A stretch of 15,881 bases of DNA from Dehalococcoidales bacterium (lineage in GTDB: Bacteria > Chloroflexota > Dehalococcoidia > Dehalococcoidales > UBA3254): assembly GCA_016926695.1 (NCBI GenBank), contig JAFGOB010000073.1:1-15881 (forward strand). Reading direction: 5' to 3'. Below the pieces are notes generated by a model. The model saw only the letters and a list, made by a program, of their open reading frames with translations. It was not told the DNA's origin and did not search any database. Position 1 is the stretch's first letter; every line of letters starts with the position of its first letter. The position numbers and the translations under genes were made by a program. This document shows positions 1 through 7,246 of the stretch, piece by piece.

Positions 1-127
1 ACATAATCCAAACAAACCGCCTATCTTGAATCTAGATGGTCACACAACTAAAGCTATATCCGGTTAATAACAATAGGCCGAAACAATATGGTTAGATCGA
101 TAATGGTTGATAATACCGTTGCAGTTA

Positions 128-156
128 TTGACAAAAACGCATATGCTATTTAGAGT
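128..156 (+). promoter_or_regulatory. Candidate sigma-70-type promoter for the histidine kinase operon
   Basis: A perfect TTGACA (128-133) is followed after 17 nt by TAGAGT (151-156), a 4/6 match to the -10 consensus. Two exact TATAAT hexamers lie just downstream (161-166 and 175-180) but have no -35 box at proper spacing, so the true -10 element is uncertain. Upstream there are three GGTT-N(0-1)-AT-like words (starting near 62, 90 and 105) that could be operator half-sites. This is pattern matching only. The first 240 bases otherwise hold no gene I can support. Confidence 0.35.
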
Positions 157-240
157 GACGTATAATATTAATGATATAATCTCAGGCGGAGTGTGTTTAA
201 AATCAAACTGGAGCGGGGTGTCGCGGGATAAAATCTGGCT

Positions 241-3195
241 ATGAGTTTACGCACAAAAACTTATATTATTGTTTTTGCTGTTTTTATTACCGCCTTTATT
301 GTCCTGGTAGTCTTGCTGGGGAATTTTATCCGGAATGGGTATACGCGTGAAGAGAACCAGATGGCCTATGACAAGACCTCCCAGGCTCGCTCGGTTCTGG
401 AGAATGAAGTTGAAAATCTGGAAAGCCTGACGATGGACTGGGCAGAGTGGGATGAAACTTACCGGTTTGCTCTGGACCGTAATACGGACTATATCAGCTC
501 CAATTTCGACAGTTCCGCCTTTTTTAACAACCGGCTTAATTTGTGCGTTTTAATGGATCAGGATGGCCTGATACTGTATTCCGGAGCTTACGACCTTATC
601 AGTGGAGAAGAGACTAACTTTCCGCAGGAGTTTAATAGTTATCTGGAGGACGGCAGCCCCCTTTTAAACAGCCCGGAAACTGGTACGTTAGCAGGTGGAA
701 TCGTATTTTTGGCATCAACTCCTTTTATCGTGGCCTCTAATCCCATCCTGACCAGCGAAGGCGACGGACCGGACCGGGGTATAATGATATTGGGACGGGC
801 ACTCGATTCGGTGGCTCTGGGACGTCTACCTGTTATTTCGCTTCTGCATCCGCAGGTCTACCACACCGGGGATGCGCACTTGCCGGATGATGTAAAAGAA
901 ATCATACCTTCCTTGTCAGGTAGTAAAATGATAGCTGTTCAAAGCCAGAATGATGATATGATATCGGGTTATTTTTTGATGAAGGATATTTATGGACAGC
1001 CGGCAGTCATCGTAAAAACTGATAGTCCGAGGTCCCTCTATGCCCAGGTCCGCGGCGAGATCAACTATTTTAATATCGCACTCCTGGCATTCGGCCTCCT
1101 GTTCATCATGGTTATTGTCATCATCCTGGAAAAAATGGTACTTTCGCGTATCGCTAACCTGAGTACCAGGGTGAAAGATATTGGGAAGAAAGGCGATCTT
1201 TCCTCCAGAATATATCTGAGAGGCAGGGATGAGGTATCCAGCCTGGCGGGCAATATTAATTCCATGCTGGAGAACCTGGAACATTCCAGGAAACGGCAGC
1301 AGGAAAGCGAGACCTTCAATTCCGCCTTGCTGAAAGACTCTCCCAATCCTATAGAGGTCATGAACCCAGATGGCTCTATCAGGTATGTCAACCCTGCCCT
1401 GGAAAGATTAACCGGCTATTCACAGGCACAGCTTATAGGCAGGAAACCACCCTTTCCCTGGTGGATCAATGAGAATGTACAGCAGTATCTAGTTGATTTG
1501 CAGGATATTATTACCAGGGGAGCACAGAGGATAGAACGGCACTACCAGGGAATAAACGGTGAGCCTTTCTGGGTGGATATTACTTCCAGCCCCATTAAGG
1601 AGGGCGATGAGACTTTGTATGTTATTGCCAACTGGGTGGATATCACCGAACGTAAAAGAGCGGATGAAGCTATCAGGCAAAGCGAAAAGAGGTTCAGGGA
1701 ACTGGCCGAGTTGCTGCCCGAGCTGGTCTTTGAGACTGATTTAAACGGTAAGCTGACCTTTGTGAACAGGGTTGTTTTCAGTGTTTTCGGTTATTCACCC
1801 CGGGAAAACGAAAAACTGACACTCATCGATCTGATCGCTTTTGAAGATAGAGAGAAAGCCAGACAGTCAATAAGCAACATCATCGCCGGTGAAGATGTCG
1901 ATGAAATGGAATACCAGGCTGTCCGCAAGGACCGCAGGAAATTCCCCTGCTTTATCAACGCGATTATGTTCAGGGACAGCCTTGGGAAACCCGCTGGTTT
2001 AAGGGGTATATTGGTTAACATAACAGTGCAAAAGGAATACCAGGCTGAAATCCGGGCCAGTGAGGCTTTCAGCAGCAGTCTTTTGAGCAATGCGCCCAAT
2101 CCCATTATTGTCCTGAACCAGGACTCCACCATTCGCTATATCAATCCCGCCCTGGAAAATTTAACGGGGTATTCCAGTTCTGAAGTGATAGGAACGTCCA
2201 TACCCCGGCCCTGGTGGCCTGAATCGAAGAGAGAAGAATATCTCAGTGAGTTCGAAGAGGGTAAGAACAGCGGTCAGAAAGGTTTGGAAAGGTGTTATCA
2301 GAAGAAAAGCGGAGAGCTGTTATGGGTTAAGGTTACCGTTAGTCCGTTTATCGAAAACGGTCAGCTACAATATTATATCGGCAACTGGGTGGATATAACT
2401 GCCCAGAAAACTGCCAGCGAAGAGATGGCGGAGTTGTTCCGCAGGGAGAAGAATCTGACTGAAGCTCTCCAGGCTGAAATAGCCAGCAGGACCGAATTTA
2501 CCCGTGCTCTTGTGCACGAGCTTAAAACCCCGCTGACTCCTATTATGGTTTCCAGCGAATTATTGTCGGAAGAGCTGACCGAGGAGCCGCTGATGAGCCT
2601 GGCCAAGAATGTTTTTCGCGGGGCTCAGAATATGAACAGGCGTGTCGACGAGCTTCTTGACCTGGCCAGGGGTGAAGTGGGTATGCTTAAGTTGAGGCTG
2701 AATCCTGTGGATCCCGAAAAATTACTCTGGGAAGTAGTAAAATATATGGAACCGGCAGTGAAGAGCAGCGGTCAAACACTGGCAGTGACTATAGCTGAAA
2801 ACCTGCCTGTTATCACGGCGGATGATGACAGGATAAGGCAGATCCTGTTCAATCTGATCAGCAATTCCATCAAGTATTCGTTACCGGGCGGTCAAATCAG
2901 CATTGTCGCCTATAAGAACGAGAATGAATTAGTTATCGAGGTTCACGATACCGGACGGGGTATGAGCCGGGAAGAACAGAAAAAGTTATTCCAACCTTAT
3001 TATAGAATCGAGGGACGGGAGCGTTTGAGCGGACTGGGGCTCGGGCTTGCACTTTCGAAGAAACTGGTGGAATTGCAAAATGGCAGAATATGGGTAAAGA
3101 GCCAGAAAGGGAAAGGCAGTATTTTTGCTTTCGCTTTGCCCCTGAGCAAAGATACCCCGATTATTGATACTGCTAAAATAGGAGGAAGACTATGA
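241..3195 (+). CDS. Membrane sensor histidine kinase, CHASE4-HAMP-PAS-PAS-PAS-HisKA-HATPase
   Basis: The 984-aa protein is the sensor of a two-component system: it autophosphorylates and passes phosphate to the regulator encoded next to it. A first membrane helix spans about residues 8-30 and a second about 277-300; between them lies an extracytoplasmic sensor with the CHASE4-type signature DWAEWDETYRF (66-76). HAMP follows (about 300-350), then three PAS/PAC units (about 357-475, 481-600, 607-725), two ending in NWVDIT. The dimerisation/phosphoacceptor domain has HELKTP with His759. The ATPase domain shows the N box (871-880), the G1 box DTGRGM (903-908) and the G2 box GLGLG (931-935), so the kinase looks intact. 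The ATG at 241 has no clear Shine-Dalgarno, but the next in-frame Met (residue 41) would delete the first membrane helix. The gene overlaps the regulator by 4 nt. The ligand is unknown. Confidence 0.93.
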   Translation: MSLRTKTYIIVFAVFITAFIVLVVLLGNFIRNGYTREENQMAYDKTSQARSVLENEVENLESLTMDWAEWDETYRFALDRNTDYISSNFDSSAFFNNRLNLCVLMDQDGLILYSGAYDLISGEETNFPQEFNSYLEDGSPLLNSPETGTLAGGIVFLASTPFIVASNPILTSEGDGPDRGIMILGRALDSVALGRLPVISLLHPQVYHTGDAHLPDDVKEIIPSLSGSKMIAVQSQNDDMISGYFLMKDIYGQPAVIVKTDSPRSLYAQVRGEINYFNIALLAFGLLFIMVIVIILEKMVLSRIANLSTRVKDIGKKGDLSSRIYLRGRDEVSSLAGNINSMLENLEHSRKRQQESETFNSALLKDSPNPIEVMNPDGSIRYVNPALERLTGYSQAQLIGRKPPFPWWINENVQQYLVDLQDIITRGAQRIERHYQGINGEPFWVDITSSPIKEGDETLYVIANWVDITERKRADEAIRQSEKRFRELAELLPELVFETDLNGKLTFVNRVVFSVFGYSPRENEKLTLIDLIAFEDREKARQSISNIIAGEDVDEMEYQAVRKDRRKFPCFINAIMFRDSLGKPAGLRGILVNITVQKEYQAEIRASEAFSSSLLSNAPNPIIVLNQDSTIRYINPALENLTGYSSSEVIGTSIPRPWWPESKREEYLSEFEEGKNSGQKGLERCYQKKSGELLWVKVTVSPFIENGQLQYYIGNWVDITAQKTASEEMAELFRREKNLTEALQAEIASRTEFTRALVHELKTPLTPIMVSSELLSEELTEEPLMSLAKNVFRGAQNMNRRVDELLDLARGEVGMLKLRLNPVDPEKLLWEVVKYMEPAVKSSGQTLAVTIAENLPVITADDDRIRQILFNLISNSIKYSLPGGQISIVAYKNENELVIEVHDTGRGMSREEQKKLFQPYYRIEGRERLSGLGLGLALSKKLVELQNGRIWVKSQKGKGSIFAFALPLSKDTPIIDTAKIGGRL

Positions 3196-3878
3196 AAATC
3201 CTTATTATTGAAGATGATCAGCAGATAGTTGAAGCGATTTCGCTGGCATTCCAAATTCGCTGGCCTGAAGCAAAGCTGATATCCACTCAACAGGGTGAGA
3301 AAGGAATTGAGCTCGTTGAGACGGAAATGCCGGATATTGTTATTCTGGATCTGGGCTTGCCTGACATAAACGGTTACGATGTCCTCAAGCAGATACGTAT
3401 GTTCTCTGATATTCCCATCCTTATCCTGACTGCTCGCACCGAAGAGTCCGATATCGTTAAAGGCCTGGAGTGGGGAGCCGATGATTACATGGTCAAGCCT
3501 TTTCGTCAACTGGAGCTGCTCTCCCGCATCAAGGCCCTGACCAGAAGAAGATCGTCTTCCGATATTGAAACCCCTATCTCGGTAGGGGCCTTGAATTTCA
3601 ATCCTTCTACCGGACAGCTTAGCTATAAGGATAAAGAAATCAGCCTGACTCCCACGGAGAGCCGTATTCTGCATCATCTTATGCGTAATGCCGGGCAGGT
3701 AGTTACTCACAGCAGCCTGGCTGATGCAGTCTGGGGTGAAGACTATCCCGGGGCGGTGGACAGCCTGAAAGTCTATATCCGCCGGTTGCGTGAAAAACTG
3801 GAGGTGGAACCCCAGCAGCCTCAGCTCATCCTGACTAAAGCCGGAATAGGTTATCTTATGATCAAACCGGGCCAGTGA
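3192..3878 (+). CDS. OmpR/PhoB-family response regulator
   Basis: This 228-aa DNA-binding regulator is the probable partner of the upstream kinase. The receiver domain (about 1-120) has every catalytic position: acidic pair D8/D9, phosphoacceptor D53 in ILDLGLPD, T80, and K102 in VKPF. The C-terminal part (about 130-226) is a winged helix of the OmpR type, with LTPTESRILHHLM near its start and the late recognition stretch VKVYIRRLREKLE-like (observed LKVYIRRLREKLE). The start ATG overlaps the kinase stop (ATGA) and follows a strong GGAGGAAG ribosome site inside the kinase gene, indicating translational coupling. The family binds direct repeats with about 11-bp period; such repeats occur immediately downstream (3885-3935). 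Regulated genes are not known. Confidence in the family is high; the biological signal is unknown. Confidence 0.95.
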   Translation: MKILIIEDDQQIVEAISLAFQIRWPEAKLISTQQGEKGIELVETEMPDIVILDLGLPDINGYDVLKQIRMFSDIPILILTARTEESDIVKGLEWGADDYMVKPFRQLELLSRIKALTRRRSSSDIETPISVGALNFNPSTGQLSYKDKEISLTPTESRILHHLMRNAGQVVTHSSLADAVWGEDYPGAVDSLKVYIRRLREKLEVEPQQPQLILTKAGIGYLMIKPGQ

Positions 3879-3884
3879 CGTTAA

Positions 3885-3960
3885 TTTACCGTATTTTTAC
3901 TATTTGTTACACGATTGTAACCTTTGTTTTGTAAGGGAAAACTAAATTTTACGTTATATT
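3885..3960 (+). promoter_or_regulatory. AT-rich regulatory region with repeated TTAC/GTAA boxes
   Basis: TTAC occurs at 3886, 3897, 3907 and 3949, and the inverse GTAA at 3917 and 3931. The first three are spaced 11 and 10 bp, about one helical turn, as expected for OmpR/PhoB-family operator repeats. GTTAC-N6-GTAAC (3906-3921) also forms an inverted repeat. A TATATT (3955-3960) could be the -10 box of the following gene; no good -35 box is visible, which fits an activator-dependent promoter. That the adjacent regulator binds here is inference. Confidence 0.4.
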
Positions 3961-3988
3961 AACCTGATTGTTTTATTATTACTTTGAG

Positions 3989-4375
3989 ATGTATTTTGAA
4001 ACCAACCTCAAAGTAATAGCCCTGTGTACCGATACCACCCTGAAAAGGTTGCGTACCTGTTTGAATTACACTTGTATAGACCTGGCAGGATTCCCCCTGT
4101 TCAGGGACTTTTTATCGCGATTGCAGCAGGACCAATTTGATGCGATATTGATAGACAGTCTTCAAGACGAAGCCTTCAGCGCTTGTGGGTACCTGATAAA
4201 AAACAGCAATCTGCCCATTGCATTGCTGATCAGAGAAAGAGAAGTAAACTGGAAAAAGCTCGCTTCCTGGGAAGTGGATTGTTTCATTTCAGATGAGGCC
4301 ACCAATAGAGAGATGGCTGCCCGTATAGTAGCTGTAGCGCGCCGCAAAAACAAGATCCCCGTCGCCCAGGCCTGA
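3989..4375 (+). CDS. Small receiver-like protein lacking most phosphorylation residues
   Basis: I do not recognise a named family. The 128-aa product has the alternating strand/helix pattern of a receiver domain: ALCTD (11-15), DAILIDS (51-57), PIALLIRER (about 76-84), DCFISDE (about 97-103) and an amphipathic C-terminal helix. D56 falls where the phosphoacceptor would be. The paired acidic residues after strand 1, the Thr/Ser after strand 4 and the Lys-Pro after strand 5 are not present. It may therefore be a pseudo-receiver acting by protein contact, or just an unrelated alpha/beta fold. It has no output domain. I chose the ATG at 3989; a TTG at 3968 would add seven residues (YYY-rich) without a ribosome site. 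It sits 110 nt after the response regulator behind the TTAC-box region. Existence of the gene is likely; function is unknown. Confidence 0.6.
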   Translation: MYFETNLKVIALCTDTTLKRLRTCLNYTCIDLAGFPLFRDFLSRLQQDQFDAILIDSLQDEAFSACGYLIKNSNLPIALLIREREVNWKKLASWEVDCFISDEATNREMAARIVAVARRKNKIPVAQA

Positions 4376-4396
4376 ATTATTCTCTCCTTTGTTGTT

Positions 4397-4426
4397 TTCA
4401 CTAATTGCACATCAATCTGCTACAAT
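4397..4426 (+). promoter_or_regulatory. Candidate promoter of the PspC-domain gene
   Basis: TTCACT (4397-4402) and TACAAT (4421-4426) are 18 nt apart and match the -35 and -10 consensus at 4/6 and 5/6. They lie 38 nt upstream of the ATG at 4464, in the gap after the receiver-like gene. Confidence 0.35.
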
Positions 4427-4463
4427 AATAGCTGCTGAAAAGATCACCGCTGGAGAGAAGAAC

Positions 4464-4982
4464 ATGGAACGGAGACTGTATCGCAGCCGGAAAAACAGGT
4501 TGCTTTTCGGCGTGTGCGGTGGGCTGGGTGAGTATCTGAAAATAGACCCCGTTTTATTCCGTATCGTAGCCATCCTGCTGCTTATTCCCGGTGTGTTTCC
4601 TGCCATTATCGCCTATCTGGTGTTAACCCTGGTCATTCCGCTGGAAGGTTCTCAGGCGGTTACTCCGCGGGATACACTCAGGGAGAATATGTCGGACGTG
4701 AGGGATACCGCCAATAGCCTGGGAGAAGATGTCCGCACTTCTTTTGAACGGAAAGAATCAGCCGGACCTCCTGACGATGCTTCTCAGAAAGTCGCTTCCG
4801 ATAATAATTACAAAACCGATTCCAATCGCAGCCTGTATATCCTGGGTATAATCATTATCGCCCTGGGGATATTCCTGCTGCTGATGAATATTTTCGACTG
4901 GTTCTGGCGTTATTTCTGGCCTGTTCTGCTTATTTTTGCCGGGGCGGTGGTGATATATCTGGTCACACGTAAAAAGAAATAG
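4464..4982 (+). CDS. PspC-domain membrane protein
   Basis: The 172-aa protein begins with a PspC domain: a basic start (MERRLYRSRKNR), the hallmark GVCGGLGEYL (16-25) and a hydrophobic hairpin (about 34-60). A polar, charged linker (about 61-122) leads to a C-terminal pair of membrane segments (about 125-142 and 150-167) ending in a run of basic residues, resembling the membrane region of LiaF/DUF5668-type envelope-stress proteins. PspC family members sense or buffer membrane stress; here that role is inferred from family only. The start is fixed by GGAGAGAAG (4452-4460) four bases before ATG 4464; upstream in-frame starts would add a low-quality extension. It follows a two-component system on the same strand, which would be consistent with an envelope-stress group, but it has its own candidate promoter. 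Confidence 0.85.
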   Translation: MERRLYRSRKNRLLFGVCGGLGEYLKIDPVLFRIVAILLLIPGVFPAIIAYLVLTLVIPLEGSQAVTPRDTLRENMSDVRDTANSLGEDVRTSFERKESAGPPDDASQKVASDNNYKTDSNRSLYILGIIIIALGIFLLLMNIFDWFWRYFWPVLLIFAGAVVIYLVTRKKK

Positions 4983-5005
4983 CTGTATTTAACTTGCGGG
5001 TCGTC

Positions 5006-5038
5006 CGCCTGGAGGCTAACAGGCGCCGGCAGTTTTTT
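5006..5038 (+). terminator. Possible terminator of the PspC gene inside the convergent hydrolase gene
   Basis: CGCCTG (5006-5011) pairs with CAGGCG (5020-5025) around an 8-nt loop, and six T follow at 5033-5038. The T run is separated from the stem by about seven bases, so it is not a textbook terminator. It overlaps the last codons of the minus-strand gene. Confidence 0.35.
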
Positions 5039-5939
5039 CCAGGAACCGGACGATCCTGGGCCCCATAAGTGGATACCATGCCCAGATGCTGGCATGGGTG
5101 GCCGGATACCAGCATATTTCGGGTCGATCCATGGCCTTCCACATATCAAGTGTGGATACCCTGGGAATCATTTCATCCCAGAAGGCGTTTAGCATCAGGA
5201 CCGGGCGGTCCTTGAGGTAGCCTGTAAACGTCAGTGGATCGGTTAAATAACCGTTTTTGGCAGCCGGAATATTCTCGAATCCTTTTTGTTTAACTTCCGC
5301 CAGGTAGTCGTAATAGGCCTTCAGGTTCCGCTTGAATTCCTCTTTTCCGGTCTTGTACTGCCAGCGCAGCAGAAAACTGTGCCTGGTCATTTTTTCAGAG
5401 TTACCTCCGGAAACAATGAAAACTCCTGCTTTTATACGCCGGTCAAGGGCCATGGCAATAGATGAAATCATCCCGCCGAAACTGATGCCGATTACGGAGA
5501 TATTTTTCTGATCGATTTCTGCTTGACGGCTGGCCCAGTCAATAACCTGTTGTACATCGATGACTGAGATCTGGTAGCTTTCGAACCATTCCTCGGCGGA
5601 AAGAGAGGGATATTTGGTTTTTATCAGTTCGGAGGCTCGCTTGTTGTGAAAAACCAGGTATAGAATAAAACTGGCGATGCCTTTTGCAGCCAGTGTACGG
5701 GCGATCATCCTGCAAGGTACTATGCTCCTGTTGCCCATCCCGTGCACCAGTACGACCAGTGGCGCTTTGCCGCTGGTTTTGGGAGATACATACTCTCCTA
5801 TTCCCTGGATATTACCCAGGTGGGAGGTATTGGCAGCACTCGGAAAAGAAACGTCATAAGATATCCAGTATTTTTTTTCTTCCTTGAGCAAACAGCTTGC
5901 GCCGTTGCTATGAGGTGTGTATATATATGGATTGCTCAT
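5016..5939 (-). CDS. Alpha/beta hydrolase, serine-type, substrate unknown
   Basis: The product is 307 aa from the ATG at 5939 (315 aa from an in-frame GTG at 5963). In 315-aa numbering it has the oxyanion motif HGMG (74-77), the nucleophile elbow GISFGG with Ser161, an acidic residue in NAFWDEMIP (Asp263) and the catalytic His in PATH (His290), in the correct order and spacing for an alpha/beta hydrolase. No signal peptide is evident, so it is probably cytoplasmic. Substrate cannot be read from sequence; esterases, dienelactone-hydrolase-like and acyl-peptidase-like enzymes all share this layout. I prefer the ATG because a TATAAT on this strand (5975-5980) would leave only about five bases of leader before the GTG. 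It is convergent with the PspC gene and divergent from the nucleotidylyltransferase, so it is probably monocistronic. Confidence 0.85.
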   Translation of the reverse strand: MSNPYIYTPHSNGASCLLKEEKKYWISYDVSFPSAANTSHLGNIQGIGEYVSPKTSGKAPLVVLVHGMGNRSIVPCRMIARTLAAKGIASFILYLVFHNKRASELIKTKYPSLSAEEWFESYQISVIDVQQVIDWASRQAEIDQKNISVIGISFGGMISSIAMALDRRIKAGVFIVSGGNSEKMTRHSFLLRWQYKTGKEEFKRNLKAYYDYLAEVKQKGFENIPAAKNGYLTDPLTFTGYLKDRPVLMLNAFWDEMIPRVSTLDMWKAMDRPEICWYPATHASIWAWYPLMGPRIVRFLEKTAGAC

Positions 5940-5974
5940 ATCACAGGTTATCCGGTATTTCACTGATTTTATAT

Positions 5975-6001
5975 ATTATAACATAGTATGTAGCCTTACA
6001 A
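5975..6001 (-). promoter_or_regulatory. Candidate promoter of the alpha/beta hydrolase
   Basis: On the minus strand an exact TATAAT (5975-5980) follows TTGTAA (5996-6001) with a 15-nt spacer, shorter than optimal. It places the transcript start near 5968, supporting translation from ATG 5939. Confidence 0.4.
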
Positions 6002-6061
6002 TCCTTTATAATAATATTATTAAATAAAGCCCTGGACAAATAATTTAATCGCCGGTAATCG

Positions 6062-6114
6062 TTACTGAGGGCCTTATGCCTGCCTGAAGGCAGAAGGATA
6101 GAGGGCCGGAGTAA
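6062..6114 (+). promoter_or_regulatory. Structured leader upstream of the nucleotidylyltransferase
   Basis: Three nested pairings form one long hairpin: TTACT (6062-6066) with AGTAA (6110-6114), GGCCTT (6070-6075) with AGGGCC (6102-6107, one G-U), and CTGCC (6080-6084) with GGCAG (6089-6093) around a TGAA loop. It sits just before the ribosome site AGGTGG (6128-6133) of the gene at 6144. A TATAAT at 6007-6012 could start the transcript. I could not match it to a known riboswitch class. It has no T run next to it, so it is not a plain terminator. Confidence 0.4.
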
Positions 6115-6143
6115 GAAAAACCGCGAAAGGTGGTAATTTTTAT

Positions 6144-7211
6144 ATGAAAGCTTTGATATTAGCCGGAGGTAAAGGCACTCGGCTGAGACCTCTGACTAAT
6201 ACTATCGCCAAGCATGTTCTACCCGTAGGAAATAAACCGATTATCTACTATGTCATCGAACAGATCAGGGAAGCCGGTATTTCCGATATCGGTGTGGTGA
6301 TTTCCCCTGAAACGGGAGAGGATATCCGGCAGGCACTGGGTGACGGTTCAAAATGGGAGGCCTGCGTAACGTATATCACTCAAACGCCTGCTCTCGGCCT
6401 GGCACACGCTGTTAAGGTCTCCAGGGATTTCCTGGGAGACTCCACTTTCCTTCTCTTCCTGGGAGATAATCTGATCCAGGAAGGGGTTAAAAACCTGGTC
6501 TCTGAATATACCGGTGGTTCAGCCGATGCACTTATTGTCTTGAAAGAGGTTGCCGATCCCCGGGCTTTCGGCGTGGCTGAACTGGATGGAAGGGGCCATG
6601 TTAAACGCCTGGTGGAAAAACCAAAGGAGCCCTTGAGCAATCTGGCCATGGTGGGGGCTTATGTTTTCAACCCCGCGGTCCATTCTGCTATCGAGGGACT
6701 TAAGCCTTCATGGCGGGGTGAATACGAAATAACCGATGCGATACAATCTCTTCTGGACTCGGGGAAAGTTGTCAAAAGCCATATTTTACAGGGATGGTGG
6801 CTTGATACGGGCAAGAAAGAAGACCTGCTGGAGGCGAATCACAAGGTGCTGGATGAATTCCTTAAACCCGCCGTCCGGGGTGAGGTAGACAGCAGAAGTA
6901 CGCTAAGCGGCATAATGGAAATAGACAGCGGCGCTATTATCGAAAACAGCCGTATCACTGGACCCGTCTCCATAGCTGCCGGCTGCCGTGTTGCGGATTC
7001 TACCATCGGCGCCTATACCTGCCTGGCGCAAAATGCCACTGTTACGAATTCACACATTGAAAACTCGATAATAATGGAAAAAGCGCTTATCCGGGATGTC
7101 AGACGCCTGGTGAACAGCGTGATAGGCAGGAATGTGGAAATTGTCCGTCAGGCCAGGCAGGACAATTCGGCCAGCCTTTTTCTGGGAGATCATGCCCGTA
7201 TAGAGTTTTAG
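6144..7211 (+). CDS. Glucose-1-phosphate nucleotidylyltransferase, long RmlA-like type
   Basis: The 355-aa enzyme would join a sugar-1-phosphate, most likely glucose-1-phosphate, to a nucleotide (dTTP or UTP), giving an activated sugar for polysaccharide or cell-wall synthesis. The N-terminal nucleotidyltransferase domain (about 1-240) shows GGKGTRLRPLT (8-18), LPVGNKP (26-32), the metal-binding LGDN (106-109, Asp108), VEKP (157-160), GEYEITD (192-198) and WWLDTG (218-223). The C-terminal third (about 245-355) is a hexapeptide-like left-handed beta-helix region (GAIIENSRITGPVSI, STIGAYTC). That extension distinguishes the long form from the roughly 290-aa RmlA of O-antigen pathways, so dTTP use is an assumption. 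AGGTGG lies 10 nt before the ATG. It leads the glucan gene block, 35 nt before the phosphorylase, whose product is glucose-1-phosphate. Confidence 0.88.
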   Translation: MKALILAGGKGTRLRPLTNTIAKHVLPVGNKPIIYYVIEQIREAGISDIGVVISPETGEDIRQALGDGSKWEACVTYITQTPALGLAHAVKVSRDFLGDSTFLLFLGDNLIQEGVKNLVSEYTGGSADALIVLKEVADPRAFGVAELDGRGHVKRLVEKPKEPLSNLAMVGAYVFNPAVHSAIEGLKPSWRGEYEITDAIQSLLDSGKVVKSHILQGWWLDTGKKEDLLEANHKVLDEFLKPAVRGEVDSRSTLSGIMEIDSGAIIENSRITGPVSIAAGCRVADSTIGAYTCLAQNATVTNSHIENSIIMEKALIRDVRRLVNSVIGRNVEIVRQARQDNSASLFLGDHARIEF

Positions 7212-7246
7212 TTGAAAAATAATGCATAGATGCGAGGTATGTCTCG

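Noticed and set aside
2..67. Open frame from the left edge ending in TAA, possible C-terminal tail of an upstream plus-strand gene.
   Set aside because: Only 21 codons, AT-rich and with no recognisable sequence; an open stretch of this length is common by chance.
3000..3710. 236-codon minus-strand open frame across the kinase/regulator junction.
   Set aside because: It overlaps two clear genes completely and its product has no domain features; it mirrors their codon bias.
6062..6114. TPP, c-di-GMP, cobalamin or glmS-type riboswitch.
   Set aside because: None of the conserved core words I know for these classes is present in the leader.
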